64,000 bases of DNA, taken from assembly GCF_000208865.1 (NCBI RefSeq), contig NC_018387.1:1178001-1242000 (forward strand), given 5' to 3'. The position numbers and the translations under genes were made by a program. Within the stretch, counting starts at the first letter, position 1; the number at the start of each line of letters is the position of its first letter. Source of the stretch: Neospora caninum Liverpool. Taxonomy: Eukaryota; Apicomplexa; Conoidasida; Eucoccidiorida; Sarcocystidae. Under the pieces are notes generated by a model. It was not told the DNA's origin and did no database searches. It was given only the letters and a program-made list of their open reading frames with translations. This document shows, in pieces, positions 37,201 through 50,049 of this stretch.

Positions 37201-37834
37201 ATACAAGATGAAGCGGGGATGCGGGTACAAAACTGCTGCCGTGTATCGAAACAAGCGCTTGATTCCAGTTGTCCTAAAAGGGTCTACACCGCGCAACCGT
37301 ACAATATGCGGTAACTTGACGCAGCCCCTTCGAACTAGTGCATCGAGTACTGTCGCAGCAGAAGAACAACTCTTTCCCGAGAGCGCCAGGGGCAAGGCAG
37401 CATGAGATGGAAGCCGATTATATAACTATTTGCAAGGTGATGCACCGTTGTAATGCCCGTACACAAACACCTGTATCAGACATGTAGACGTTAGAGCCCC
37501 CGACTGACTGTGGAGCTCTGAGATCGGTAGTGACAGGAAAGGCTTAACGCCTGGCAAGCTGAAATATCCCCCGATGCACACGGATCTTGATTAAAAATAG
37601 CGCGATCAGGAGGCTGAGGGTTTTTGAAACGGGAGCAGGGATCGTGAAACGCGAGGGGAACGCCAAACGGCTTCTCGCCAAAGTCAACATACTCGCGTAG
37701 TCCTGAAGTGTGCCGCTGGTCAGTCAGCCAAAAGCACGCTGTATAATGAAACTTCGAGGACACCGGTATCAGCCTCGTCCACGTCTTGTCACGCCATTTC
37801 GGGGACCGGCTTAGTCGGGAACGGGCATGTGATA
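34241..37834. other. intergenic region between the synthase start and the CPPED1-like 3' end
   Basis: It should hold the promoter and 5' UTR of the synthase at the low end and the 3' UTR of the CPPED1-like gene at the high end; both are read on the minus strand. Open frames here are short, mostly lack ATG and match nothing I recognise. A TATAAAAG word at 36407-36414 is isolated. Composition is more balanced than the GA/CT-rich introns on the left. Confidence 0.5.
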
Positions 37835-40800
37835 TTAAAGAATGTCAGAATTCGGAAGTGCACAGAACTGGTGTTCCACAGCTCCTGCGGCGTCGACCCT
37901 CACCATCCTAAACCCCGCCCTGCAAAAATGGGAGAGAGGGCACAGCAGGTCCTTCACTACGCTTGAACTCTTTTTTCGTCACTATGACGCTGCTGTATCA
38001 ATCGACAAACGGGTCGAGAATTAGGCAGGCATTGTCAGCCCCCACAACTACTCGTGTCTCAGCAAGAATGTCCCCTTGATAAAATCTCCACAGGCGGGCC
38101 AAAGGTCACAGAACCCACATCACCATGACTGACACAGCAGTCTATCTTGCAGCCCAGCAACCGTTTCGGATCCCCTAGGCCACTGTCTCTACACAGCACG
38201 TACCGCTCGAAGAATGTGGTGCAAAGCACGACGGGAGGATTCCAGCGCGATTCTCTACGAGCGATAGAAACGAGTTCGCGCAAAAACATCTGCCTTTCAC
38301 GAAGGAGAAATGTGCACCCTATAGATCACGCCTACGCTTACGGAGCGTCTCCAAGAGGAAAGCCTGTTGCCGAAGTAACGACTTGCTCGAGACAAGGATC
38401 GCTTGCCTGTACAACCATGTTGTCGTGTAGATGGCCGTGGAACGAATGAGAAACCTGGAAGGAACACGCATCGCCGGTAATTCCTCTACTGCTCCCAACG
38501 GAAAGCGGGTGTGAGCATCACTCAAAAAACTCCAAGTTTTACACCATTTCTGAGGGTTCATCCGAGGTTCGGTGTTCGTACTTTGAGACAGGTCACCGCA
38601 TAGTCTGGAGCCGCTACTTGTGCTGCGGAGCAAAGACCAAATCCTGATAGCCATGGCTGCATACATTCTCCTCCGCGCAAACACACCTCCTGGCTCCTCG
38701 ACTTCTTCTGCTTGAAAAAAGAGCGTAACCCCATCCTTTTCGTGTCCCCCTTCTCCCTTCCGACTTACTGTGGAGTTCGTGATGAGATCGCGAAGTCTAT
38801 CCCGCTGCGCTCGTGGCAGGTGGAAGTGGCCTTTCGGAGTATCCTGAAAAAACGCAAGAAACCTCAACGTGCACCTTCCCGTGTGACACAAACGCAGAAA
38901 ACTGGGAATCCGCGGCGCAATGTCAAACCCGCACACACGCCCAACCTTGCACCGTTCAATATGACAGGAAAACATATATCGACAGACGGTCTCTTTGGTG
39001 GACCCATGTTTGTTGCCTCTATCAGCAAATTTAAGAATTCACCGTGAGGCGTGCTTCTGCTCTAATTGTTATCCTGCTCTTCGACGACACGGCGACTGCT
39101 TGTCTCCCGTTGCCAGAAACGCGCAGCGCCGTCCACGTCGTACAAGATTCAATGGCCGAATATGTAGGACGCCGATGTCGTCTGGTTCATCCCAGTCACT
39201 CCAGAAAAAGGCGTGGTGCATGAAGAGCAGAACCGGTTTTCCTGAAGAAGACCGCAAAACTGAATAGACGTAGCTTAGATGCGTGGCAGAGCGCCGCCTC
39301 TTTCGCAGGTACAGTGACGGCTAAACAGACGCCAATCGCGAGCAGGACGTCTACAGCCAAAAACAATCAACCTGAGAAGCACTGGCACTGGTTGAGCATT
39401 AATGGGAAACTGTGCGAGCCGCCGAGACTGCAGCGTAGCAAAGTGCTGTTTTCCTTCCTAAGCATAGCGATACGTCGCTTTCATCGACTGTTGAACGGTT
39501 CGGTCATGTAGGACACTCCCGCCTCAACTCCACATGTTGAGACGAAGTCTCTGCAATTCTTCTGGACCACTAAACACCGAAATCACGGACGGGCTGCTGT
39601 GGAAACTCAGGAACCCACGTCCTCGCCGATATCGCTTGTGCATGTCTGATCCCGACTCACGCTCTCCTTTCGCCTTATCTAGTTGCTCCTTGAGCCACAG
39701 GAACTGCGCCTGTGAACACTCCATAGATCGATGAAAGAAATAACCTTGTCGGAACAGTGTCGCTGGGAACGAAAGGCACTTTACCGTTGGGTGGACCCTT
39801 CAGGTCAAGGGAACCTGTCATGCTGCCCTTCAACCTCGACTTCACCTGTTGTCTTTCCTAGTGATGTGCTACTACCACTACCATCGCGACGTAAGTCACC
39901 ACTTGTCCAGCAGGATATTGTTCGCCTTACACGCACGCAAGGAAACACTACTGTTGGGTCGTACAGAACAGCAGTCATTCGGAGCTGACGTCCCTCACAG
40001 ATAATCGTAGCGCACTACGCCCTTGCACTTGAACTGTGCCCATATACGGCACACCCCCCGATTGCCGTTCAAGGCTGACGTGTGCAACAAAGTGCAGCCT
40101 TCAGAACGACCGAAAGCGCAAAGGGGAACCCAGAAGAAATCTTTAAATGTGCCCACACACGAAAGCATAGACCTGTCGCCAATGGCACACCTCAGCTTCT
40201 CTCGGTGCGTTGCAAGGGTTGAAGAACAGGCAAGAATTCAGGACGATGCCACGGCAGCGGCCAAGATCGAAAGAGTAGTAATCATCGCCTGCGAGCAGGG
40301 AAGTGGCATACCAAACTTGCAACGACTGGTTGACGCAGTGACCCTGGCGGGGCGTGATACGAGAACAAAACAAATCTCCATACAAGAGCAATGCAGGGAT
40401 ACCTCGTTCCTTCCCCCCTCGCTGGGTTTGCTCAGGCTGCATTTCCGTATACGCTATCATGTGTCTCAGCAATCAAGACAACGCGGCAGGCGTTATTTGT
40501 TTTCACCAGAAAAGCCGTTGAGCGCGTTTCAACGCGCCTGTACCCCTAATTGTGACCACTCAAGAATGCCTACGAGCTTTGAGCACGCAACCCTGCGCTT
40601 CGCTCTGGAACCCGTCCACACATCACATGTGCCAGGTTGCAGCTAAAGTAAAACTCCATTTTAAATAGACATTTTGCTCAATTCAGCGTTTTCCATTGGG
40701 GGTCCAGGGCGAGGCTTGAATTCGTGAAATGTGGCTCCTGAAGCTTTTTTGAACATTTCCTTTCTCTACGGTGAAGGCATGTAAAACTGATGCGTACAGG

Positions 40801-42630
40801 TGCACGTACCCCAGAGATTTCGGAAGTCTTTGAGGTTCTCCTGCGTGGGAGCGTTTCCCAAATCGTGGTTCCCAGCCACAATCAACTAAGAACAGATCCA
40901 TTTTCGGACAAGAAACACAAACCAACACAGAGTCTTGTCTCCGCTTTGCTTGTCAAAGTCCCTGTTCTCCGGTGCAGAAAACAAGGTAGAACTGCAGAAT
41001 GCAGAGATCTGTAGACTGGCGGCGCTAACAACCCTTCAGCACCTCTCATCCATCACAGTTTTTTCATTACATAAGCAAGCTGCCAAAAGTCTAGCACAGT
41101 GCATAGGTTGCTCTTCGAGGCGCAAAACTCCCTGCAGCTTATCGCATCCGCTAATGCGACCCAGCCCACAGGAACAACTGGAACGACACCAGAAACGGCG
41201 CTGCACACAGGGTCGAGTCCCGTACGGAAACAAGGAACCTAATTCATCTAGTTGTTGTAGTGACCAGATAGATGCGGAGGTAGAACACGCAAGAGGCATC
41301 TTTCACGAGACTGCGCACGCTAGACTGACAACATCGAAACGCTGAAGAATGCCTGCGTGTTTCCCTTCACCGTTCCGCACACTGTGAAAGCCAGAAAAAA
41401 GAGATGTAGACATAACCGAAGAATCTAGGTCTCGCGAAGCGCCGTTCGTTGGGTGGTGTCCAGCAGGTGCAAAGTCGAGACGTTTCCCCTTTTGACGTGA
41501 CATGCATGCCCCTCCAGAAAAAAGGAATCACTTACGACAGGGACATCCCCTGAACAGGACTGAAGGGTCTGCCGAACATCGCGGATCTCGTGTTCCTGCA
41601 GAGAGACAGGCAAATGCATTTGCAAGAGTGAGGCAGTACACCTACCATGCGATCTGGAAACCTTTTGCACAGACACTTGCCGGGTTTGCTTGCCTACTGT
41701 GTTGTTACCCTTAGACAGCTTAGCTGTTCTGTAACCTCGGTTGAGGCGAGGATCTTCTGCACTGTCTCCTTCCCTAAACTGTGGTGGGTTTCAAATGCCC
41801 GGAACTTCCTGTATTTTCCCCGGAGACTCAGAGCACAGTCGCCTCCTTCCAGGCAGAAAGCCGGACTCGCCTGTTCCTGCCAATGGTTTGCGGCCACCTC
41901 AACTAACTCTCGTCACGCTGCCAGGCCCAGAACACGGAGCTCGCGCGGGAGTCGAAAGCCAGAATGGTTCCTCACGGCTCACCCTGATTGCCCGCTTGTT
42001 CTCGTCTTCGGGAAAAACCTGAACAAGGTCGCCTAGGACGATGATGAAGGCGGGGCTTTGTCGACGTATCGCGGCAAGTCCACGGCGAAGCCTCTCTTCC
42101 TCTTCCGTCCACTCGACATTCCTTTTCAGCATGCCGAGCTACAGAGGACAAGGCAACAGGATGGGACGAAGCAGGAGAATGTGGCCGATGAAACACCGCA
42201 TAGTGAAGCGACAGGTAGTCACAGACTCTTGGTCCCACTCTCCAGGGACTTCTACAGTAAAAAACACTCGCTGTCATGCACGGCTCCTGGGGCGTGGCCA
42301 AAGCAGCAGACTGCTCTCCCGTTTTGGCCCAGGAACGGAGAAAATGCCTCCTACATGTTTATTTTCTTACCGAGGTCAAACTGTTGGTGTCATCTCTGGA
42401 CGGTCGAGCAAACCTTTTCCACAGTGCATGTAGATATACTGGCTGGGTCCTGTTGACGATGTGCACAGCTTGCTGCTTACTTGAGGGTCCGCGATGATGC
42501 CAAACGTGACGATTTCCCTCTCGGCCTCCAGCGCGCTCTCCTCTCTTTCTCCGACATCCTGGTCGCTGACTCCGGAGCATCCTCTATTTCTTGGGCGCCA
42601 CCGCCGGTTACACACTTTAACGATACCCAT
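37835..42630 (-). CDS. CPPED1: CPPED1-like metallophosphatase (calcineurin-like phosphoesterase)
   Basis: Ten exons, all phases closing: 42481-42630, 41983-42138, 41536-41595, 40810-40885, 40191-40288, 39661-39709, 39144-39241, 38769-38843, 38342-38454 and 37835-37919 (TAA). The product is 319 residues; human CPPED1 has about 314. Metal-site motifs in order: GIIADPQ (Asp48), VLGDLVQ (Asp87), VAGNHDLGN (127-132), FMHHAFF (His205/206) and FHGHLHDN (260-266). Family-specific stretches include GDDYYSF, QAQFLWLKEQL-like AQFLWLKEQL and ITNSTVSHSF. CPPED1 is a Ser/Thr phosphatase, reported in mammals to act on Akt; the target here is unknown. The ATG at 42628-42630 opens the frame, followed by a basic, low-complexity stretch before the catalytic domain. 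No targeting signal was seen. Several introns use GTACGT or GTACGA donors. Confidence 0.92.
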
Positions 42631-44212
42631 GAAGAAGAATGGAACACCGGGGAAACGGAGTTAGCGGCCGAAGGGAAATTTCCACGCGCTGTTGCTCGCT
42701 TCGCGCTCAAAGTATAAAACGCACGCTTTCCTGGAGAGGAACTGGAGGTTCGCGGCGATTTCTGGCGAGACGAGAACAGAGAGGCGTCAGATACATCGCT
42801 TAACCGCGAGTCGCTCAAACAGCCAACGAACGTCGATCCTCTTCTCGACTCAAAAGTGACTGCATGCGCTCTGCGCTTTTGAACGACACACACCGTCTCC
42901 ACCCCCTCTGTCGCGCAAGCCTCCGATGCACTAGAAATCAGAGCATCTCACAGACCAAACCCGTTCTTCAACAGGGAAGGTCATTTAAGCAAGAATGTGT
43001 ACCGTCTCATAATTCCTGAGCTGCATCTTCCATTGATGGCTATCCTACCTAGCCGCCGAGTCAAGCGCCGGCGATCCGGGAGTCAGCCGGATCGTCATCT
43101 TGCCAAGAAATCTCGACGAAAGCATTCCCACTGTTGGCAAGCGCAGAAACGGGTCGAGGCTTCCGTTTGCGGAATATAATGCCCAAAGGAGCAACTTGAC
43201 AGGCAAGCGCACGTCTCCTTGCCGCCAATCCGCCGCGCCAAGACACAACTAACGCGTGTGCCACACGGGGGCCCTAGCATCCCCTGCGGCGTTTCGCCGA
43301 CCTGTTTTACCGGCGATGAGCCGCCGGCTCCTGATACGCCCGGCTGCTTACTCGCATTCTCAAGGAATTGCGATGCCCCGTTAGCAACCGCAGTGTCCCT
43401 ATCGCTCGCATGACTTGACCACGCAGTCCTACAGTATTTTGTCGAGTCATCGAGAACTGCAAGTAGGCGCTTCTGTTCGGCAGATCACGTCCCTCCTACG
43501 CCAGTTTGAATGTGATCTGGGGATGCAGGGAGTTGGACGAAATACTTCGGGTGTGAGAGTGGCAGGCTAAAGATAAGCATCCACATTTTGGTTTTTGTAA
43601 GTTTTGAACCCTCAAACTCAAAGAAACACACGAGGAGGGTAGCCGCAACTGCGGCAGAAAGCTGCTGGACTTTTTGGCTGCTGTTTGAGTAGCGACGGTA
43701 AGCGCGTCCCAGCGGCTTGTCTCTATACCGCCGAGCGATGCATGACTCCGAAAAAGCACTTCTGTATGGTTAAATTCTGAGAGTCGTTCACGCTTTTTGG
43801 TGTGTACTTGGTTTATTCTCTGCTGGAGGAGTCTGGGAGGAGCGGCGCTGACCGTTTTCTGCCGGGGGGTCGCCGGTGCGTGGACTGGCCGACTTTTCTC
43901 GTGGCAAGAAGGCGACGGCGTTTGCTGTCCTCTGGACCCATTTCTTTGCGGAGACACCACATGCACGGGATGGGGTGGAAAACTAGCACGTCGAAGATTA
44001 TCTGCCATTGCCTTTCTCATTTTTGCACGCTCGAGACACCTCCGCTTTTGATCCCGCCGTTTGCAGACCGTGGCAACGTGGCGCATATCCAGCGTTAGTG
44101 GCCTTTGAGACATTGAAGACCAGCGCCTCCCCCCGTTTCCCCCCCCTTCAGTCGAGGGTATCAAACAAGATTTTCCCGTGTCACTCGGTTCACTCTTGCA
44201 GCTCAGTCCAAG
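42631..44212. promoter_or_regulatory. divergent intergenic region (CPPED1-like / Dabb)
   Basis: 1.6 kb between two start codons pointing away from each other, so both promoters must lie here. I could not pick a transcription start. A 245-codon ATG-initiated frame on the minus strand (43496-44233) covers the half nearest the Dabb gene; see findings. No microsatellite was seen. Confidence 0.5.
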
Positions 44213-44518
44213 ATGGCGTACGGCCTTCGTCATGTTGTGTGCTTCAAGTTCAAGTCGTCAACCCCGGCTGAGTTGCTGGAACAGTTCATTCACGAAGGCC
44301 GACAGCTGAAAACTCTCATCCCGGAGCTTGACTTTTTCATTGATGTGCGGACCTCAATAACGGACGATCGGACGAAAGGATTCTCGCACTTTTTGTACTC
44401 GGAGTTCCACGGGAAGGACGAACTTCAAGTGTACGCGGATCACCCGAAACATAAGGCGTTCGTCGCCAAGTTCAGGCCGCACTTTGAAGACGTCATGGCC
44501 TTCGACCTCCCGATGTAA
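44213..44518 (+). CDS. Dabb (stress-responsive A/B barrel) domain protein
   Basis: Intronless frame of 101 codons plus TAA, starting AAGATGG. The whole protein is one Dabb domain: RHVVCFKFKSSTPAELLEQ opens with the typical His-Val-Val-x-Phe-Lys-Phe-Lys strand, followed by a helix, IPELDFFIDVRTS, KGFSHFLYSEF, a Tyr-Ala-Asp-His-Pro-Lys-His motif and a final DVMAFDLPM. Such proteins form dimeric alpha+beta barrels. Plant members are linked to stress, but the ligand or reaction is generally unknown. It lacks a signal peptide and membrane segments, so it is probably cytosolic. It is the only intron-free gene in the window. Confidence 0.93.
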   Translation: MAYGLRHVVCFKFKSSTPAELLEQFIHEGRQLKTLIPELDFFIDVRTSITDDRTKGFSHFLYSEFHGKDELQVYADHPKHKAFVAKFRPHFEDVMAFDLPM

Positions 44519-46955
44519 CTGTGCGTTTCCCATGTGGTTGTGTCGGGCAACCCATAAATCCCTAGACCACCCCGGCGGCGGTCTACAAATAGGAATCACG
44601 AACTGCGCACACAAGCTTCTTTGGGCACCCCAGAGTGCGAAACTGCCCCAGGTCGGATGCAGGCGCAAGTCTTGCTGTTCACAACTGCGTGAAATCAATT
44701 CTCGGTGGCAGCAAAGCTCTGAGATGAGGCTGAGATGGATACCGCCCGGAGGGCCAAGAACACGTGAGGGGGTGGACTACCGGGACTGGCTGTGGAAGTA
44801 TCCAACAGTGTGCGCTCCGGGCACTGACGTCTCCAGTAAGGGGAATGGGGTGTATCGTCCATTCGGCGTCGGCAACACAAGACAGTGCCAGGCTCACAGC
44901 CCTCACTGCCACAAATGGCCAGGCGAGTCTAGCTTCAGGGGATAGTTGCTTGCCGTCACTCTCGTGTAACGTGGCGCACATTGATTTTTTGCAGCCTTGA
45001 TCGTCGTCGACTTTTGGACACAGAAAGGACAGAATCGTGGCAGAGGGGGGCGTCGAACCGAGGGATGGCAAGGCTTTTTGTGGGCAAATGACCGAATGGG
45101 TTCTAGGAATCACAGTACAGGGAGCAAGCAGTGAGGGCATTCCACGTGTGAAATGCAGGCCTTATCGACTCTCCACCGCCAGAAATCTCCGATTTTGCAT
45201 CGGCGCCCGAACAGAGCCTGCATATGAATATCTTGTTTCATTTTGTGTCCCAAGCGAAGATGTCACGACTAGCTCTCTGGAAGGGAATTCAGGGTACAGA
45301 CTGCAATTACAGAATGCACCAAGGGGAATTATGCCGGGTTATAGGAAGCCAGCTCTTTCCTTTCACAATTCATGGTGGAGTCACTCCAGTCACCTCTCTC
45401 ACGCGAACAAGCAACTCATGCGGTTGCGCGTGCTCCACCTTTCTTCGAAGACGGGGGGTCCTGTCGTCAGTCGACCGTGACGGGACAATGCACTGCTCTG
45501 CCGACGCAGCGTGAAGGAAGCGTATGGGCTGTGGACACATTTCCGAGGACATGTGCTGCAGATGCGAACTGGCTCTACATAGCAATGGAGTTCAAGTGTC
45601 AGTGGCGATGTCCGCTCCTGACTGGTTATGGTTTTGCCATGTAGGCAACGATTCTCACGCAAGCGATGGCAGAAAACGAGTATTCGCCTACGGTCGCGTG
45701 GCCGATTAAACTGCTTTTGAACGAACTGTGTTGATTTATAAACTGGCAAAGCCTTAGTTTCTGCCTACTTTTGCGTGGCCAGCAGGAGCGACGCGCAGTC
45801 CCTGAGGGACGACCAAGCATGCGCGCTGCCAGGCTTCTTCGAAACGAACCCCCTCACATTCACACATCAGAATTGGCGTTCGTTGCTTGTTCCCCGCGGA
45901 GCACCGAGCTGCGCTTTGTCACCTTAATTGGTAATGCATTGCTATAATTACCGTACACGCACTCAGCTAGCCACTGAGAGACACTCGCGAGCCCGAAACA
46001 GGCGACCTGTACATATCAGGGGCGTGCAGTGGAACTCCGGACCATAGCCACTAGCGAGGAATCCAGCTGCGACTGCCTTTGCAGCGAAAATACGTGCTAC
46101 CTCCCAGCGCGAAAACGAGGTTCTCGTGACTGATTCGCCCCCGCGCTTCACAGGTATGAACTACGGCCACGCGATTCTACGCGTCTCGCGACTGCGGCGT
46201 ACGGCCCACGGGTAGTACCTGTCGTGGCGCGTTTGCCTCTCACATTTCTGTACAATTGCGTGCGGAACGCTGCCTTTCGGCCGCCGAATCACCTCTGCAC
46301 AGCGTCGACTAGCTCAGGGGGCGAGAGCCCACTTTCCTTGGTCCCAACATACGCGGATGTGGAACTTGTGGCATTAAGCTTTGCGTAGAATTCCCTCTGC
46401 GCCTTCTACTCGCTTCAGCTTTCTTGTGCACGTCGCAGTTTATTTGGTTTCAAAGGGGTCCGGCGTCTTGGATAGCCAGGAAGGCGGTGAACGGAGTGTG
46501 CTCTTGCACGGCGTTCGCTTCATGCTACGGTGGCGCTACTCGATACATTCGACACTCCGAGCCGTGGCGCTTCACTCTGTCGAAGGGGATCCGAGCCTCG
46601 CACGCTTATCTTCATCTACGTGGCGACAGCTACTCCCTCTCGTTTCTATTTTTCTTATTACCAGATTAGGCGTCAGCCGACCCGCAACGTTTCTCATCCA
46701 AGGACGAACTCAGTGCGGCCCGGACGCGGCGAGAAGGAGCCAAGTCACCGTCATCGTTTTTGATGAAGGACTGATAGCCATCGCCCAAACGGCGTGTGGC
46801 GATTCTGTAGACGTCACTGTTTTCGGGGCACCGGGTAGCAGACTGCGTGTCACAAGAACAAATAGGTTTTCACTTTGAGCGATAACAACAAGCGACCAGG
46901 AGACAGCGAGGTGACAGGACAAAAGTTCACAAAGCACGTCCACTCCCCGTTACGT
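44519..46955. other. convergent intergenic region (Dabb / eIF3b)
   Basis: Holds the 3' UTRs of the Dabb gene (plus strand) and eIF3b (minus strand). Open frames of up to 165 codons (46381-46878) and 147 codons (45037-45480) start with TTG or GTG and match nothing. No repeat array or RNA gene was seen. Confidence 0.5.
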
Positions 46956-49900
46956 TTACGTGATGATCTCCTCCTTAACTTCGAGTTCTTCTTCGATAAC
47001 TTCTTCTTTATCCTCCCAGTCAAACTGGGCGTCGAACGTTTCGTACGCCAGCTGCCACTCGTCATACATATCCTGCGGAAAGGAAAACACATTCGCAGCA
47101 AACACGTGGATGGTCTTGATCCACATTGCGGGCACACAATTTCTAGCGCGGCCATTTATACTCGTCAGCGGCAACCTCCATACGATGCGTCCAGTCATCG
47201 CCCCGAGACACACACACACAGCTCTGCTGAAGCCCCGAGGAAACTCGCAACGTAACAGCATCGCCGTCGTTCGAACACTGACAGGCGAGTCGCGGCCTAG
47301 AAATTCTGTTCCTTTTGCAATTTTGTCACTGAACAGCCTCCGCTCCTAACACCTCGCGTTCTTCATTGCCCTCGACTGCCAACCCGCGCTCTCCCAAAGA
47401 TTACACGGTCTGAACACGCCGCGGCGACCAGCAAATGACAACCTGAACATGGACGAAATCGCCGGAGTGTACAGACACGTGCCTTTTTTAAACGAGACTC
47501 ACATGATCGACTTTCCATTGGTTAAGGCCATCAAGGACCCTGGTGAACTCGTCCATTTCCTCCTTTCGTTGACGAATGAAGGCGGATCGCTGCTCAAGTC
47601 GCAGTTTTTCGTCCTCGGCCTCGTACCGTTTGCTGCAAAAAAAACAATTCCGAGTCACGGCGGAGCCGCATAGACACACCGAGAAGGCGACGGCCGACTG
47701 ACACATGTTCGTATCCCTACACAGCCGCATCGCCTGCATGTGAACTGAAAACGGGGAGAGAGGACGCACTGTCTCGCGCGCCGTCATACATCCATACCTG
47801 TAGTCCTTCATTTTCTTCTTGATTTCCTCGATCTTCTCTTTCTTCAACAGAGACGGAGGATGCGGCCTCCACAGGAACTGGTAGAACTGGTCCTTCTGAC
47901 ACTTGTACTGCAGCTTTCCCTGGAACGTCCAGATCTTGTAACCTGCGCAACAGCCACAGTTCAGGTCGTTCATTCACCGCATTCTCCTGAACATCTGCGA
48001 AGCGTCTCGTGCCTGCGCCCGAGGCTTCGAAAACCGGACGCCTCGTCTCAGCTGACGCCCTCTCACCTGTGTTGGAGCCCAGACGGAAGGAGGCAGTGTT
48101 GCTGCTGGGGAGCATCGGCAGGACGACCGCTGTGCTGAGGTACCGTCCACACGCTGACCACCTGACTTCGTTCACCATGAAGTGCTCATCCATGTGGAGA
48201 ACCTGACACAGGAAGTGCGCGGAAACACATGTGCACGCGGTAGGCGGCGCCCGTCGCGGATCGAAACGGAATATCCTTCTTTCGCCTCGCGAATGGGCAC
48301 CCGCACGGAGTTGAGTTCTTTCACTCACCTGCACAGTGTCTTGGTCGTTCAGGCAGCAGAACAGGAGAGTGCCGTCGAGACCGAGAGACGCCAGAATGAA
48401 GTAAGAGCCGAAAGGTGACCACTGCATGTAGTTCATGTATCCACTGATGTCGAAGGAGTAGATCAACGTCGTGTCGCGCTTGCCGTCTGCGGAACCGAAG
48501 AAACAAAACACACTCGAACAGGCTGCTCTACACTGTCCTCTCTCTCGACGTTCCCAGAGAAAAGAACCAGAACAAGGGCATCCCAGTACCCCAGGCCATT
48601 ACACGCTGTGGGTATTGGAAAACGCATGCGGTCGACGCCAGCACGCCACCGCCGCAAACCCTCGCAAAAAGGGACTGGGGCGGGAAGACACGGCCGAAAT
48701 GTCGACACGTCGGAGCCGCAGAGCCGCAAAGCCGCAAGAGAGACCGCCACACACCGAGGCTGGGCGGAAAAACGCGAACGCACCTTCGCTGGCGTCACAA
48801 ACGCGGTAGAATCGGAGGGCTTGGTTGCTCGTCTGCTCGTCGTGGACGACGAGCGCGAATCTCTTGCCTGAGAGCAGGAAACCAAGCACAGGACGAGGCA
48901 GCCTGTGCAACGACCTCTCGGCAGAATGTCTCAACTCGAGACACACTGAGCAACCAGAGAGCCATCGCAGCCCCTCGTAGGAAAGCGAGAATCCAGTTGG
49001 GCGACACAGACGAGAAGGCCTTTTTACGCTCGCTCTCTCCACTGCCCATGTCGCCCCCTTCCTCAGCTCGGGCTTTCCAACGCCTCTCCTGTGTCGCGAC
49101 GCACTGTAGCCTTCTTCCCAGTGGAGTTGGACCGCGACGTCGTTGAGTTGGACGTTGTCCACGGGGATGTCCTTCTCCCGCATGCGGAAGATCTCAAGCT
49201 GCGTGAATTCCTTCTTTCCCTTCTTGCCAGTCTTCTTGAACGCGACCGTCTGCAGGAACGCAGCGGAGACGCTTTTCAAGCGTTGACGCGTGCGAGCGGA
49301 ACGCAGGAGCAGAGACTCGGACTCGCCACGCCACGTGTTCGACACGCACGTTGCAGACAGCGTGCGTCGCGCGGACATTTGCGAAATCGGGTCAGGCGCT
49401 TCGGCGCTTGTCCCGGCGGAAACACACAAAGAACCAGGGACGGGCACAATCGGAAACAGTCCATCGGACAACGTGGCGACTCAGCGGTCACGATGAAGGC
49501 GCACTGCGCGACAAAGACCGGCTGGGAGAGAAGACCGGGAGGAATGCGCGACGCGAGGCGCCTTGTCCCCACCCAGAGTGCCAGAGATTTCGAGCGTTTC
49601 TCTTACTCGAAGGCAAAGGAAGTCGCCCTTGGATTGCCAGTGCATGGATGCGCCCTTGACGTTGTACACGTTCTTGCTGCTCAACTCGCGACGGCTGGGG
49701 ATCTCGACCAAGAGCAGACGACCTGCACGAAAAACGAGGAAACAGAAACGGCGGTTGAAACGCACAAGACAGGCTGTAGACGGCTGGTAATCCCGCAGCC
49801 CCGTCGTCTTCCGTTACCGCCGCTCTCCCTCGAGGACCGTTTTGTTCTTCCCTCTAAATGCAGGCGACAAGTTCCAGGCACTGGCAGGCACACGACTCGC

Positions 49901-50006
49901 AGAACCACTACGGAGACAAACTCGTACAGAGCTCCGCACCTCAAAAATCAGTGCAGGCCACGCGGCATCCAACATACACCGCGGATCCCTGTTCCACCAC
50001 ACTGCA

Positions 50007-50049
<43 letters not shown>

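Noticed and set aside
45037..45060. possible tRNA T-arm (GGTTCGA on the minus strand)
   Set aside because: The flanking bases do not form the 5-bp stem and no other tRNA arms are present.
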